NCBI RefSeq assembly: GCF_010667615.1
Contig: NZ_VYSG01000001.1
Coordinates: forward strand, 795,639-859,638
From: Bifidobacterium choloepi
GTDB taxonomy: Bacteria; Actinomycetota; Actinomycetes; Actinomycetales; Bifidobacteriaceae
DNA length: 64,000 nucleotides
Direction of reading: 5' to 3'
Position numbers and translations under genes: made by a program. The first letter of the stretch is position 1. Every line of letters starts with the position of its first letter. Positions 24,541-33,509 of the stretch are shown here, piece after piece. The notes under the pieces are model-generated. The model was not told where the DNA came from. It was given only the letters and a program-made list of their open reading frames with translations, and did not search any database.

Positions 24541-24864
24541 TCAGTTCTGGTTCATCGGCGGCAGCGCGGCGACGCGCTCGGGGTCCTTGCCGATCGGGCC
24601 GGCGGCGGAGGCGCCGCCGAGGTCGCCGACTTCGGCGAAGAAGTTCACGGCCGCGTCCTTGTACCAGGCCCACTCCTCGGGCAGGTCGTCCTCGTAGAAG
24701 ATGGCCTCGGTCGGGCAGACCGGCTCGCAGGCGCCGCAGTCGACGCATTCGTTCGGATTGATGTACAGCGAGCGGACGCCCTCGTAAATGCAGTCCACCG
24801 GGCATTCGTCCACGCAGGCCTTGTCCTTGACATCCACGCATGGCTCGGCAATCACGTAGGCCAT
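24541..24864 (-). CDS. fdxA: Seven-iron ferredoxin
   Basis: The 107-residue electron carrier begins MAYVIAEPCVDVKDKACVDE. Two cluster-binding cysteine sets are seen: CVDVKDKACVDECPVDC, where the C-x7-C-x3-CP spacing is typical of a 3Fe-4S site, and CVDCGACEPVCP for a 4Fe-4S site. A C-terminal tail of ~45 residues follows, as in actinobacterial FdxA/FdxC. CACAAGGAGGGAACCG before the ATG supports the start. It precedes dapC by ~50 bases. Confidence 0.93.
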   Translation of the reverse strand: MAYVIAEPCVDVKDKACVDECPVDCIYEGVRSLYINPNECVDCGACEPVCPTEAIFYEDDLPEEWAWYKDAAVNFFAEVGDLGGASAAGPIGKDPERVAALPPMNQN

Positions 24865-24958
24865 CGGTTCCCTCCTTGTGCGTCCAATGAAAATGGATAT
24901 CCCCTGAAAACAGTTACTCTCCAGCCTACTCCCCCGCCCCGAGCTGGCAAAACACGAG

Positions 24959-24999
24959 AATGTCACGAACCCGGGCTGGCAGCCCGGGTTTGCGACATT
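24959..24999. repeat. Border hairpin family (copy c)
   Basis: AATGTCACGAACCCGGGCT and AGCCCGGGTTTGCGACATT pair over 19 bp with two non-Watson-Crick positions, loop GGC. It lies between the permease stop and the fdxA start. Confidence 0.78.
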
Positions 25000-25025
25000 T
25001 CAGGAATCCCGGGAAAGGGGAAGAA

Positions 25026-26711
25026 TCACTTGTCTTCGGTCGGGGCGTCGGGAGCGAAGTTGGCGGCGGGCTGGCCTGTCAGTTCGCTGGCGATGTCGAA
25101 GGCCGGATCGGCGGCGAGGGCCGCGCCTTCGGCGGCCGCAGAGGCCGTGCCGCCACCGGCGGAAGCGCCGGCCACGGCCGGGACGGCTTTCCTGCGGGTC
25201 GAAGTCACGCCGTGTTCGCGGTTGAATCGTGCCAGTTCCCTGTCGAGCTCGCCGGTGCCGAGCCTCGAGTGCTGGTAGCCGTACGCGAAGTAGAAGACGA
25301 TGCCGACGACGAGCCAGACGACGAAGCGGATCCACGTGAGCACCGACAGGTTGAGCATGAGCCACAGGTTGGCCAGCGCGATGAGGATCGGGAGCCACGG
25401 ATTGCCGGGCATCTTGAACGTGCGCGGCAGGTCCGGGCGCTTCTTGCGCATGATCGGGACGGCGACGGCGACCAGCGTGAACGCCGACAGCGTGCCGATG
25501 TTGACCATGTCGGACAGCACGTCGATGTCGAAGCAGGCCGCGATCAGCGCGACGACGACGCCGATGCCGATCTGCAGCCTCGCCGGCGTGCCGTGCTTGC
25601 CGGTCTTCGAGATGCCGCGCGGCAGCAGGCCGTCACGGCTCATCGCGAAGACGACGCGGGTCAGGCCGAGCAGCAGCACCATGACGACGGTCGCCAGGCC
25701 GACGACGATGCCGAACGAGATGATCTTGGCGGCCCAGTCGGCGCCGACGAGCTCGAACGCGGTCGCGAGCGACGGCGAGCCGACGGCGGCGAGCTGCTTG
25801 TACGACACCATGCCGGTCGTGACGATGGCGACGAGTACGTACAGCAGGATGATGAGCACCATGCCGACGCCGATGCCGAGCGGCACGTTCTTCTTCGGGT
25901 TCTTCGTCTCCTCCGATGCCGTGGCGACGACGTCGAAGCCGATGAACGCGAAGAACACGAGCGCGGCGCCGGACAGGATGCCGGAGATGCCGTAGACGGA
26001 CGGCTCGAGGCCCGTCGCCCACTGCCACAGCGGCTGGCTCATGATCGAGCTCGTCGAGTCGCTGGCCGCCTCGGACGGCGGGATGAACGGCGTGAAGTTG
26101 CTCGACTTGACGTAGAAGAAGCCGACGACGACGACGAACAGGACGATGCCGATCTTGAGCACCGTCATCGCGCCGTCGACGCGGGCGCCGATCTTCGTGC
26201 CGACGACGAGCAGCGCCGTGAAGAACGCGACGATGACGACCGGCGCGACGTCGAACGTGAACGAGCCGAATTGCAGCGTCGTGCTGAAGTTGAGGCCCAT
26301 CAGGCGCATGAAGTCGTCGAGGTAGACGCCCCAGTATTTCGAGATGACGGAGCTGGCCATCAGCATTTCGAGGATGAGGTCCCAGCCGATGATCCAGGCC
26401 ATGATCTCGCCGAGCGTGGCGTAGGTGAACGTGTAGGCGGAGCCGGCGACGGGCATCAGCGTCGCGAATTCGGCATAGCACATGACGGCGGCGCCGCAGA
26501 CCACGCCGGCGATGATGAAGCTGATGATGACGGCGGGGCCGGCGTGGAATGCCGCGGCCTGCGCGCCGACCGAGAAAATGCCGGCGCCGACGGCGACGGC
26601 CACGCCCATGACGGCGAGGTCCCACCAGCCGAGGGTGCGGACCAGCTTGTGGCCTTCCTCCTCGGTGGCGGCGAGCGTCTGCTCCACCGACTTGGTACGG
26701 AAAATCTGCAC
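25026..26711 (-). CDS. APC-superfamily amino acid permease (cationic amino acid transporter-like)
   Basis: The 561-residue membrane protein has ~12 transmembrane segments. The substrate-helix motif VAVAVGAGIFSVGAQAA near residue 40 is the APC GAGIF signature, and FFAFIGFDVVATASEETKNP resembles the YfnA/CAT group, which imports amino acids with protons. The tail (~70 residues, Ala-rich) is predicted cytosolic. The substrate cannot be read from sequence. Monocistronic, with a ~430-base control region upstream. Confidence 0.87.
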   Translation of the reverse strand: MQIFRTKSVEQTLAATEEEGHKLVRTLGWWDLAVMGVAVAVGAGIFSVGAQAAAFHAGPAVIISFIIAGVVCGAAVMCYAEFATLMPVAGSAYTFTYATLGEIMAWIIGWDLILEMLMASSVISKYWGVYLDDFMRLMGLNFSTTLQFGSFTFDVAPVVIVAFFTALLVVGTKIGARVDGAMTVLKIGIVLFVVVVGFFYVKSSNFTPFIPPSEAASDSTSSIMSQPLWQWATGLEPSVYGISGILSGAALVFFAFIGFDVVATASEETKNPKKNVPLGIGVGMVLIILLYVLVAIVTTGMVSYKQLAAVGSPSLATAFELVGADWAAKIISFGIVVGLATVVMVLLLGLTRVVFAMSRDGLLPRGISKTGKHGTPARLQIGIGVVVALIAACFDIDVLSDMVNIGTLSAFTLVAVAVPIMRKKRPDLPRTFKMPGNPWLPILIALANLWLMLNLSVLTWIRFVVWLVVGIVFYFAYGYQHSRLGTGELDRELARFNREHGVTSTRRKAVPAVAGASAGGGTASAAAEGAALAADPAFDIASELTGQPAANFAPDAPTEDK

Positions 26712-26841
26712 GGTGATCCTCTCTCTAGATCCCTGTGTTGGCAGGAAGGATGTTCTCTTCGGTTCACTTCGTCAGGAGCACACCGATGGGTCAGCGGGAG
26801 GCCTTTTGGGCACGGATAACTGGCATGTCGCGAGCAAAGTT

Positions 26842-26857
26842 ATATTTTACAAAATAT
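26842..26857. promoter_or_regulatory. Candidate operator upstream of the permease
   Basis: ATATTTT-AC-AAAATAT is a perfect palindrome with 7-bp arms in otherwise GC-rich DNA, ~130 bases before the permease start. It looks like a protein-binding site; no regulator can be named. Confidence 0.45.
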
Positions 26858-27074
26858 TCACTATGGTCCAGTTTGCTTGGAACCGGCAGTGCCTTTTTAC
26901 ATAGTGGACATGTTTTTTGCAAAAACGGCGGAAAAGTGCATGCAAGACGGCCGGAAGCGTCATCGGTTGCGGCCGTAGGGGGCTTCATATTGTGGACGAT
27001 TCGCCCGCCACGGACTCGCCGCGAGAATTTGGACAGGCGCGGAATGTTCGTCGTGAGCGAACCGCCCTTTCCCG

Positions 27075-27115
27075 CATGTCGCGAGCCCGGGCTTCCGGCC
27101 CGGGCTCGCGACATG
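27075..27115. repeat. Border hairpin family (copy d)
   Basis: CATGTCGCGAGCCCGGGC and GCCCGGGCTCGCGACATG pair perfectly over 18 bp, loop TTCCG. It lies just past the murB stop. Relative to copy f both arms differ at the same pairs. Confidence 0.8.
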
Positions 27116-27144
27116 GAGGAAAGGGCGGCATGAAATAGCAGGCG

Positions 27145-28437
27145 TCAGTCGAGAGAGAGGCCGACGAAGACGGGTTCGGGAACGAGCGTGACGCCGAACT
27201 TGGCCCTCACGCCGTCGCGGACGGCGCGGGCGAGGGCGAGCAGGTCGGCACTCGTGGCGCCGCCGCGGTTTGTCAGGGCGAGCGTGTGCAGCGTCGACAG
27301 CGAGGCGCGGGCGTCCGGAGCGACCTTGTAGCCCTTGTGGAAGCCGGCGTGGTCGATGAGCCAGGCGGCCGACGTCTTGACGCCGGCGGTGCCGTCGGGC
27401 AGCGTCGCGTCGAAGCGCGGGGCGTCGTCCGGAAGCCTGGCCGCGTCGCCGGCGGACAGGATCGGGTTCATGAAGAAGCTGCCGCAGCTGTGGCGGTTCC
27501 AGTCGGTCACATAGCCCTCGCCGAGCGCGATGCCGTCGGCGATGCGCGCGGCGGACGGATCGTCCGAAGCCTGCCGTCCGTCGTCCTCGAGCCGGTGGGC
27601 TTCCTGCTCGCGGATGGCCTCGTCGATGTTGGCCTGCCGCTTCGTCGACTGCATGGCCGGATTGAGATAGCGCGTGGCGTCCTCGAGCATGCCCTTGGCG
27701 GCGCGCACCTTGAGGACGGCCGAGCGGATGCGGGCGATCGGCATCGCGGCGCCGAGCTCGACGCCGAGCGCCTTCGCGAGCTGGGCGTAGCCGACGGTGC
27801 CGGTGACGGCATGCTGCAGCGCGAACGTGACCGACAGCACGACGTAGCGCGGCGTCGGGAAGAACCTGTCCGCCGGAACGCCAGGCGCCGAGTACATCGT
27901 CGACTTGAGCAGGCTGGAACGGTAGCCGAACTTCAGGTCGGCGGCGGCCAGTTCCATCGTCTTCTTCGCCTCGCGGTCCCAGACCTCGACCGACTCGACG
28001 GCGCTGGCGACTTCCTGGCCGTACGCGCCGATATTCTGGACGACCGACGCGCCGACGGTGCCGGGGATGCCGGACAGCCCCTCGACACCGGCCAGTCCGA
28101 TGCCGACGGTGAACGCGACGAAGTCGTCCCAGTTCGCGCCGGCCTCGGCACTGACGTGGACGGTGCGGTCGCCGCCCTCGACCGGCGCGGCCTCGTCCGG
28201 CACCGTGATGTTACGGCGGGCGTCGCGCACGACGACGCCATCGAAAGCGTCGCTCGACGCGAGGATGTTCGAGCCGCCGCCGACGACGCACAGCGGCAGT
28301 CCCCTCGAATCGGCGTCCTCGACGGCCTCGATGACGGCCACGCGGCTCATCGGCTCGACGAATGTGCGGATGGCGCCGCCGACACCCATCGTCGTGATGT
28401 CGGCGAACGTCGTGAGATCTCCAGATGTCATAGTCAT
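27145..28437 (-). CDS. murB: UDP-N-acetylenolpyruvoylglucosamine reductase
   Basis: The 430-residue flavoenzyme makes UDP-N-acetylmuramic acid for peptidoglycan. The FAD-binding part has NTMGVGG-type TTMGVGGAIRTFVEP, VVGGGSNILASSDAF, and GLAGVEGLSGIPGTVGASVVQNIGAYGQE. The C-terminal domain has NRHSCGSFFMNPIL (active-site Ser) and AAWLIDHAGFHKGY, and the catalytic Glu lies near the end (LVPEPVFVG). An insert around residues 245-290 makes it longer than the ~340-residue E. coli enzyme. ATGs at 28437 and 28431 are both possible. It follows rpmG after a terminator. Confidence 0.95.
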   Translation of the reverse strand: MTMTSGDLTTFADITTMGVGGAIRTFVEPMSRVAVIEAVEDADSRGLPLCVVGGGSNILASSDAFDGVVVRDARRNITVPDEAAPVEGGDRTVHVSAEAGANWDDFVAFTVGIGLAGVEGLSGIPGTVGASVVQNIGAYGQEVASAVESVEVWDREAKKTMELAAADLKFGYRSSLLKSTMYSAPGVPADRFFPTPRYVVLSVTFALQHAVTGTVGYAQLAKALGVELGAAMPIARIRSAVLKVRAAKGMLEDATRYLNPAMQSTKRQANIDEAIREQEAHRLEDDGRQASDDPSAARIADGIALGEGYVTDWNRHSCGSFFMNPILSAGDAARLPDDAPRFDATLPDGTAGVKTSAAWLIDHAGFHKGYKVAPDARASLSTLHTLALTNRGGATSADLLALARAVRDGVRAKFGVTLVPEPVFVGLSLD

Positions 28438-28499
28438 ACGTTCATCTCTAGCACGTCGCGGGGAACTTCGCGGGCGGCTTCGCTCCCTGCGCCGGATAC

Positions 28500-28532
28500 G
28501 CAAAAGCCCCGGCCGGTTGGCCGGGGCTTTCG
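28500..28532 (-). terminator. Intrinsic terminator of rpmG
   Basis: AAAGCCCCGGCC pairs with GGCCGGGGCTTT around AACC (12 bp), followed by TTG on the leftward strand; it lies 12 bases past the rpmG stop. Confidence 0.85.
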
Positions 28533-28544
28533 TCGAAGTCTCAC

Positions 28545-28715
28545 TCAGCGGGTCTCGCGATGGACGGTCTGCTTGCCGCAGCGGGCGCAGAACTTCTTCA
28601 GCTCGAGACGGTCCGGGGTGTTGCGACGGTTCTTCGTCGTGATGTAGTTGCGCTCCTTGCACTCGGTGCATGCGAGCGTGATGCCCGGACGGATGTCGGC
28701 GCTCTTGCTTGCCAT
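28545..28715 (-). CDS. rpmG: 50S ribosomal protein L33 (zinc-binding form)
   Basis: The 56-residue protein starts [19 protein letters not shown]. Two cysteine pairs, CTEC and CARC, form the zinc ribbon, so this is the C+ form. It was too short to stand out by length but has a good AGAGGTGA ribosome site and full-length L33 homology ([20 protein letters not shown]). It follows the tRNA-Met gene, the usual actinobacterial arrangement. Zinc-containing r-proteins can serve as a zinc store. Confidence 0.95.
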   Translation of the reverse strand: MASKSADIRPGITLACTECKERNYITTKNRRNTPDRLELKKFCARCGKQTVHRETR

Positions 28716-28770
28716 CTCATTCACCTCTTGTGGTTATCGACTGGTCGTCGGGGATGGTCCCCGACCTTTG

Positions 28771-28844
28771 TAGCGAGAAAGAGACTCGAACTCTTGACCT
28801 TACGATTATGAGTCGTACGCTCTAGCCAGCTGAGCTATCCCGCC
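28771..28844 (-). tRNA. tRNA-Met (anticodon CAT)
   Basis: Starts GGCGGGATAGCTCAGCTGG, anticodon loop CTCATAA, T-loop GAGTTCGAGTC, acceptor TCTCGCT. The first pair is G-U rather than the C1-A72 mismatch of an initiator, so it looks like the elongator form. CCA is not encoded. Confidence 0.92.
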
Positions 28845-28848
28845 AGAG

Positions 28849-28920
<72 letters not shown>

Positions 28921-28921
28921 G

Positions 28922-29003
28922 TGGCGGATAGTGGATTCGAACCACTGAAGCACGAAGCGACTGATTTACAGTCAGTTCCCTTTGACCGCTTGGGAAATCC
29001 GCC
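28922..29003 (-). tRNA. tRNA-Tyr (anticodon GTA)
   Basis: Starts GGCGGATTTCCCAAGCGG, anticodon loop CTGTAAA, long variable arm, T-loop GGTTCGAATCC, acceptor ATCCGCC. It opens the Tyr-Thr-Met-rpmG cluster and is one base from tRNA-Thr. CCA is not encoded. Confidence 0.93.
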
Positions 29004-29196
29004 AACTGTTTCCTGCCGAGGGGCTGACCCCTCAACCGGCAACTTGGCTAGTATGCCACGCGCTCCCGGACTTTGGCAAGTCTCGGCGTGTTGCCCTAAT
29101 TTTCCAACGATTCTGGCGTTCGTGACGACGGCGGGAATCGTGCCGATGCCGTCGTCGCCGGCCGCAAAAAGCCCCGTTTCGGCGTGTCGAAAACGA

Positions 29197-29225
29197 GGAA
29201 AGCTCCCTCGCGGAGGGAGCTTTCC
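29197..29225 (-). terminator. Terminator of groES
   Basis: GGAAAGCTCCCTC pairs perfectly with GAGGGAGCTTTCC around GCG, 35 bases past the groES stop. Confidence 0.8.
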
Positions 29226-29259
29226 GGACAATCGCGCCATCGGGCGCCATCGGTCGATA

Positions 29260-29553
29260 TCAGTTCAGGATGGCGAGGATGTCGCGGGCGGCGACGATCA
29301 GGTAGTCCTCGCCCTTGTAGTTGACCTCGGTGCCGCCATACTTGCTGAACAGGACGTGCTGGCCAACCTCGACATCGACCGGGATGCGCTCGCCCTTGTC
29401 GTCGCGACGGCCCGGGCCGACGGCCAGGACTTCGCCCTGCTGCGGCTTCTCCTTGGCGTTGTCCGGAATGTACAGGCCGGACGCGGTCTGCGTCTCCGGC
29501 TCCGAGACCTTGATGATGAGCTTGTCTTCCAGCGGTGTGAGTGCAATCGACAC
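29260..29553 (-). CDS. groES: Co-chaperonin GroES
   Basis: The 97-residue co-chaperonin caps the GroEL folding chamber. The GTG at 29553 is the start because GAGGAGG lies just before it and it gives the expected [16 protein letters not shown]. The mobile loop ([16 protein letters not shown]) and LAVGPGRRD are conserved. No groEL follows in this window, consistent with the separate groES and groEL loci of bifidobacteria. A CIRCE element controls it. Confidence 0.96.
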   Translation of the reverse strand: MSIALTPLEDKLIIKVSEPETQTASGLYIPDNAKEKPQQGEVLAVGPGRRDDKGERIPVDVEVGQHVLFSKYGGTEVNYKGEDYLIVAARDILAILN

Positions 29554-29666
29554 TGTGGACCTCCTCTTTCGAAAGAGACTTCTGGTACATAGTCCGCGCG
29601 GGGGCTGCCGCTTGGAAGAGGCTGACGATTCACTTCGCCGCGCCATCCCGGTCACGCTAGTTTCGT

Positions 29667-29696
29667 ATCCTAGCCCGAAAATTAGCACTCCGCCAA
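29667..29696 (-). promoter_or_regulatory. groES promoter
   Basis: TTGGCG (29691-29696), 18 bases, TAGGAT (29667-29672) on the leftward strand. The -35 lies inside the CIRCE spacer, so HrcA would occlude it. Confidence 0.6.
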
Positions 29697-29708
29697 CTCG
29701 AGTGCTAA
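29682..29708. promoter_or_regulatory. CIRCE element (HrcA operator)
   Basis: TTAGCACTC, nine bases, GAGTGCTAA: an exact match to the CIRCE consensus inverted repeat, ~130 bases before groES. Confidence 0.97.
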
Positions 29709-29753
29709 AAATCGTGTCGCTGTCCGCGAACGCCGTCTGGCGGCCAGCGCCGC

Positions 29754-31388
29754 TCAGTTGCCGCGGCGGGCGAGGATGTTGTCCAGGCTGACGCCGAGGG
29801 AGTCGGACGAGGCGTCCGGAGCGTCGACGTCGCTGGAGCTCTCGCTCTCGTGGAACGCCGAGCCGCTGGAGGAGGCATCGCGCAGCGGCTTGGACTGGCG
29901 CTGCGCCGTGCGCTCGCGCTGCAGGCGGTTCGGCTGGGCGCCGCGGCGAGCCGGACGGCGATCGCCGGCTTCCGCGGCGGTACGGCGCGGCTTGACGGCG
30001 GCGAGCTCGTCGGTGAGGTCCTCGGCGGAGTCGACGACGGCGGCGGCTTCGGCGGCCGCCTCGGCCGTCTCGTCGGTCATCTCGCCGTCCGTCCGTGCGG
30101 CGGCATCGTCACGGGAACGGTCGTCGGCATCGGACGCGCGACCGGACTGGCCGTCGCCGGTTCCGGTTGCCACCGGCTCGGCCTCGACCGTTTCGGACCT
30201 CGTGGACGATTCGTCCGGTTCGGACGCCGTGTCCTGCGCGGCAACCGGGTCCTCGACGGTATGGACGGCGGAATGCCCGTCGGCGTCGACCGGGTCGAGC
30301 GACGGCTTGACCGGAACGGCCTTGGCGACCTGGCGCGTGGACTTGATCTCGAGCGATTGCGGGGTCTCGGTCTTGACCTGGACGCCGTTGCGCGGCTCGC
30401 CGAGCGAGAACGAGATGAGGTCGACGGCGTTCGATTCGCCGGTCGACGGGCCGTCGACCGCCTGCATGACGTCCGACGATGGCGAGGAGACGCCGTCGAC
30501 GTCGACCTTCTCTTCCTCGCGGACGATGAGCTGGGCGTGATCGTTCGGCTTCTTCGCCGTGACGTGCTCGACGAGCGTGTTCTGGACGACCGGCTGGGCC
30601 GCGGCCTCGGCGGCGCCGAGCCGCGCCTGGTGCTCGGCGATCTGGCGCGCCTTGGCGAGCTGCGCGTCGCGGATGACGCGGCGGATCTCGCGCTGCTCCA
30701 TGACGGCCGTGCTCGCCTCGTTGCGGGCGGCCTCGGAAGCGGTGAGGTTCCCGGACGAATCGTTCCGGATTCCGGAAGCTTCCCCGCCGTCGACCGGCGG
30801 CTGGCCGGCCGCCATCGCGGCGGCCTGTCGGGCGGCCTCGCGCTGCGCACGCTGCATGGCGACCGAGCGGGCGCGGGCGGCGAGGTCCTTCTTGCGCTGC
30901 TCGGCGGCACGCTGCTGCCTGAGCGCGACCTTGCGCTCCCACTCGCGGGCCTGGCGGACGGCGCGCACGCCGAACGCGAGCACAACGACGAGCAGCGCGA
31001 GCGGAATCAGCGCATACCAGAGCGAGAAATCGAGCAGTACCGCGAGCACGGCGACGATGACGGTGGCGAGCGCCAGCACGGCCGCCAGCGTCTGGCGACG
31101 GCGGATGGCCGCGCGCCGGAGCGAACGCACCCCTTCGACGTAGGCGCGGTTCTTCTCCGAATGCGTGTCATTTGCCGGCATGATGGCCCCCTTCGCCTTC
31201 GGTGTCACGATATCTGAAAAACAAGTACCACTGTGGGCGTCCACAAGGTGCAGCGAGGTCGAATAGCGGTCCTCCCGATGCCTCGTCACCTGCTTCATGC
31301 CCTTCTCTGTCCGGCGCGGAAGCCAGACGGCCAACAGGATGACGAACACCGCCAATACCGTGATTGCGCTCAGTGATTCGTAACCCAT
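29754..31388 (-). CDS. SepX/GlpR-like divisome membrane protein
   Basis: The ~544-residue protein starts with a transmembrane helix ending in VWLPRR and a [10 protein letters not shown] motif. After a linker come the juxtamembrane RRRQTL and a second hydrophobic hairpin (two helices, near residues 100-145). A long, low-complexity cytosolic tail rich in Ala, Glu, Ser and Asp follows. The N-terminal WLPRR...RYST pattern and helix arrangement match the actinobacterial SepX/GlpR proteins that act with FtsZ and SepF and bind the gephyrin-like protein Glp. The tight neighbour rimJ and the SAF and fmdB genes are typical of that locus. The name rests on architecture and context, not on a search. Confidence 0.65.
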   Translation of the reverse strand: MGYESLSAITVLAVFVILLAVWLPRRTEKGMKQVTRHREDRYSTSLHLVDAHSGTCFSDIVTPKAKGAIMPANDTHSEKNRAYVEGVRSLRRAAIRRRQTLAAVLALATVIVAVLAVLLDFSLWYALIPLALLVVVLAFGVRAVRQAREWERKVALRQQRAAEQRKKDLAARARSVAMQRAQREAARQAAAMAAGQPPVDGGEASGIRNDSSGNLTASEAARNEASTAVMEQREIRRVIRDAQLAKARQIAEHQARLGAAEAAAQPVVQNTLVEHVTAKKPNDHAQLIVREEEKVDVDGVSSPSSDVMQAVDGPSTGESNAVDLISFSLGEPRNGVQVKTETPQSLEIKSTRQVAKAVPVKPSLDPVDADGHSAVHTVEDPVAAQDTASEPDESSTRSETVEAEPVATGTGDGQSGRASDADDRSRDDAAARTDGEMTDETAEAAAEAAAVVDSAEDLTDELAAVKPRRTAAEAGDRRPARRGAQPNRLQRERTAQRQSKPLRDASSSGSAFHESESSSDVDAPDASSDSLGVSLDNILARRGN

Positions 31389-31409
31389 AGTCCACAAGAA
31401 TAAAAGAAA

Positions 31410-32192
31410 TCACGCCAATGTGGGTAATGTCACGTTGGGCGTGTCGCGGTCGGTTTGCTCGGCAATGACGCCATTGGCGGCCCTGGCGGTACCGGTCCGG
31501 ACGCCGGAAATGTCCATGGTGGCGGAATCGTTCGCGGCGTTGCGCAGGTAGCGGCCGACGAAGCCGTCGGCGCCGGCGTCCTCGGCGAGCAGGCTGTACG
31601 ATTCGTGGTCCTTCCATTCGCCGTTGATGTACATGTAGCGGCGGCGGATGCCCTCGTAGACGGCGCCGACCTTCTCGACGACGCGGCGCGAGCGGTCGTT
31701 CGTCGGCACGATGTCGATTTCTATCCGGTGCAGTCCGGGACCGCCGGGCATGAACATCGCCCAGTCGCACAGCATCGCGACGGCCAGCGGCGTGAAGCCG
31801 CGGCCGGCGAACTCGCGGTCGATCCAGTAGCCGACGATGCCGGTGCGCATGCTGCCGTAGCTGATCGCTCCAAGCGAAATCTGGCCGACGATGCGGCCGG
31901 CGAACTCGATGGCGAAGACGACCGACGTGCCGATCCGCTCGTCCTCGCGCTGGCGGCCGATCCATTCGTTGAACGAGAGCAGCGCGCCGTGCTGGGGATC
32001 GGACGATTCCCACGGCGACAGCCACGCGTCGTTGCGGCGCCGCACGTCGCTCCACTCGTCGGCGTCGGCCTCGACGAGCGGACGCAGGCGGATGGCCGGC
32101 GCGCCGGCCGGGGCATCGATCGACGACGGCACGGCGATGGCCGGGTGCGACAGGCGGTGTCCGGCCCCGAACAGCGTACGGAAAATAGTCAC
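31410..32192 (-). CDS. rimJ: GNAT N-acetyltransferase, RimJ-like
   Basis: The 260-residue protein is a GNAT acetyltransferase: LRPLVEADADEWSDVR at the start, acetyl-CoA-binding strand IVGQISLGAI, GYWIDREFAGRGFTPLAVAM (Q/RxxGxG/A region) and LHRIEIDIVPTNDRSRRVVEKVGAVYEG. RimJ acetylates the N-terminus of S5 in E. coli; the true target here is unknown. The start is GTG at 32192, which overlaps the upstream SAF stop by four bases (GTGA), implying coupled translation. It is 21 bases from the SepX/GlpR-like start. Confidence 0.85.
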   Translation of the reverse strand: MTIFRTLFGAGHRLSHPAIAVPSSIDAPAGAPAIRLRPLVEADADEWSDVRRRNDAWLSPWESSDPQHGALLSFNEWIGRQREDERIGTSVVFAIEFAGRIVGQISLGAISYGSMRTGIVGYWIDREFAGRGFTPLAVAMLCDWAMFMPGGPGLHRIEIDIVPTNDRSRRVVEKVGAVYEGIRRRYMYINGEWKDHESYSLLAEDAGADGFVGRYLRNAANDSATMDISGVRTGTARAANGVIAEQTDRDTPNVTLPTLA

Positions 32193-32950
32193 GGTTCCAT
32201 TGTGCCATCCTGTTCGGTTTCTTGCTCCGAGGGAACAATCGCGACGAGCGGCGTGGCGTCGGCTGCGGCAAGGACGGCGAGGGCGTCGGACGGCGGCATG
32301 GCGAGCCGGATCGTGCCGGACGATTCGTCCTCCCCCGTCATGTCGCCGAGGGCGATGACGACGGCGTCGGCGGCGATCGTGCAGACGCCGGTGCCGTCGG
32401 AGTCGGACGAATCGGCGGCCGACGAGCGCAGCGCGGCGATCGCCGAGCAGAAGCCGGAGACGGCGACGGTGCCACCGACGTCGAGGCTGGCCGTCGAGCT
32501 GGCCAGCGTCACGGCGACCTCGGCGTAGCCGTCGGGCACGGCAGGCGAGTCGGCGAGCATCGCGGCGGTGACGATGCCGCCGGAGGGCAGGTCGATTCTC
32601 GCGACGGAGCCGACGGCGTCCTCGAGCGAGCCGACCGCGTCGTCGAGGGCCGCATGCGACGGGACGTCGGCGATGGTCAGGGCCTGCGGGACGACCGACT
32701 CGCCGCGGGAGACCGGGCGCGTCGTCACGACGACGGGGACGGTCGCCGTCGCGTCGCCGATCGCGTCGGTGACGACGGTCATCGCGGCGAAGACGGCGAT
32801 CGCCGCGCACAACGCGATGAGCATCGTCCTCGCCCGCCGTCCGAGCCGCGGCACATGCCGGCGCGGCCACGCCGCCACGCCATGCCCGGCCCCGCCGGCA
32901 CGCATGCCCGCGCCGCCGAGCCGGTCCCTGAGACTGCCAATCCTGTCCAT
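32189..32950 (-). CDS. SAF-domain (CpaB-like) membrane protein
   Basis: The 253-residue protein has a basic N-terminus, one transmembrane helix (TMLIALCAAIAVFAAMTVV) and a SAF domain (VVVTTRPVSRGESVVPQALTI ... VARIDLPSGGIVTAAML). SAF domains occur in CpaB/FlgA-type pilus and flagellar assembly proteins, but solitary actinobacterial SAF proteins next to rimJ/fmdB are of unknown role. An ATG at 32950 (MDRIGSLRDRL) is preferred; upstream sequence lacks coding character. Its stop overlaps the rimJ start. Confidence 0.7.
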   Translation of the reverse strand: MDRIGSLRDRLGGAGMRAGGAGHGVAAWPRRHVPRLGRRARTMLIALCAAIAVFAAMTVVTDAIGDATATVPVVVTTRPVSRGESVVPQALTIADVPSHAALDDAVGSLEDAVGSVARIDLPSGGIVTAAMLADSPAVPDGYAEVAVTLASSTASLDVGGTVAVSGFCSAIAALRSSAADSSDSDGTGVCTIAADAVVIALGDMTGEDESSGTIRLAMPPSDALAVLAAADATPLVAIVPSEQETEQDGTMEP

Positions 32951-33156
32951 GCATCCAGTCTGGAACCCTCGCGGGAATCGTCGCAAATTTTCAAGGGGCC
33001 GTGGACGAATGGGTGCGTTTCCACCGCCGGGAGTATTCGGCGCTCTCGCGGAGGCCCATGGCCTCCGCTCGGACGCCGGCGAATGCCGCGCATTCGCGTC
33101 GACCCCCAGCCTCGCCACGCTCGGCAGCCCCCCCCTCCAGAGGGCTAAAACAGCGA

Positions 33157-33197
33157 GATGTCATGAACCCGAGCCACCGGCTCGGGTTCATGACATC
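33157..33197. repeat. Border hairpin family (copy e)
   Basis: GATGTCATGAACCCGAGCC and GGCTCGGGTTCATGACATC pair perfectly over 19 bp with loop ACC. Both the CATG pair and the GAGCC/GGCTC pair differ from copy c in a matched way. Confidence 0.82.
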
Positions 33198-33206
33198 AAA
33201 TAAAGG

Positions 33207-33250
33207 ACTGCGGAACTGCTAAAAACTGCGGAACTGCTAAAAACTGCGGG
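33207..33250. repeat. 18-bp tandem repeat after fmdB
   Basis: ACTGCGGAACTGCTAAAA occurs at 33207-33224 and 33225-33242, then a partial copy ACTGCGGG at 33244. It ends just before the fmdB stop. Confidence 0.7.
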
Positions 33251-33257
33251 ACCGCGA

Positions 33258-33455
33258 TTACTTCGACGAGCTCGACGAGCCGCTGTCGGTGCGGTAGAAG
33301 CCGCTGCCCTTGAAGGAGATCGGGACCGACGAGTAGACCTTGTGCACCTGCTCCTTGCCGCAGACGGGGCACTTGGTGATCGGCGCGTCGTTGAAGTCCT
33401 GGTGTTCGGTGAAATCGTAGCCGCACGCCTTGCAACGGTAATGATAGTTAGGCAC
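33258..33455 (-). CDS. FmdB-family zinc ribbon protein
   Basis: The 65-residue protein begins VPNYHYRCKACGYDFTEHQD and has two CxxC pairs (CKAC, CPVC) forming the zinc ribbon named after FmdB. A Ser-rich tail follows. GTG at 33455 is chosen because GGGAGGAAC lies before it and the product then matches the family start (M/V-P-x-Y-x-Y-x-C). The role of the family is unknown. It lies ~55 bases after the small coupled gene. Confidence 0.85.
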   Translation of the reverse strand: MPNYHYRCKACGYDFTEHQDFNDAPITKCPVCGKEQVHKVYSSVPISFKGSGFYRTDSGSSSSSK

Positions 33456-33509
33456 TAGTTCCTCCCGGTTTGTCGCTAGCAACATCCTAGCGGGCGCCCT
33501 GACAGTTCT

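Larger units (their letters stand above)
26712..27144. other. 433-base control region of the permease
   Basis: It contains an AT-rich palindrome (26842-26857), inverted CACTATGG/CATAGTGG-type sequences near 26859 and 26902, and the border hairpin at 27075-27115. No coding frame is convincing. Confidence 0.55.
32951..33257. other. Gap between the SAF gene and fmdB
   Basis: It holds a border hairpin (33157-33197), an 18-bp tandem repeat (33207-33250) and a GC-rich CCCTCCAGAGGG palindrome near 33134. There is no convincing gene. Confidence 0.6.
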
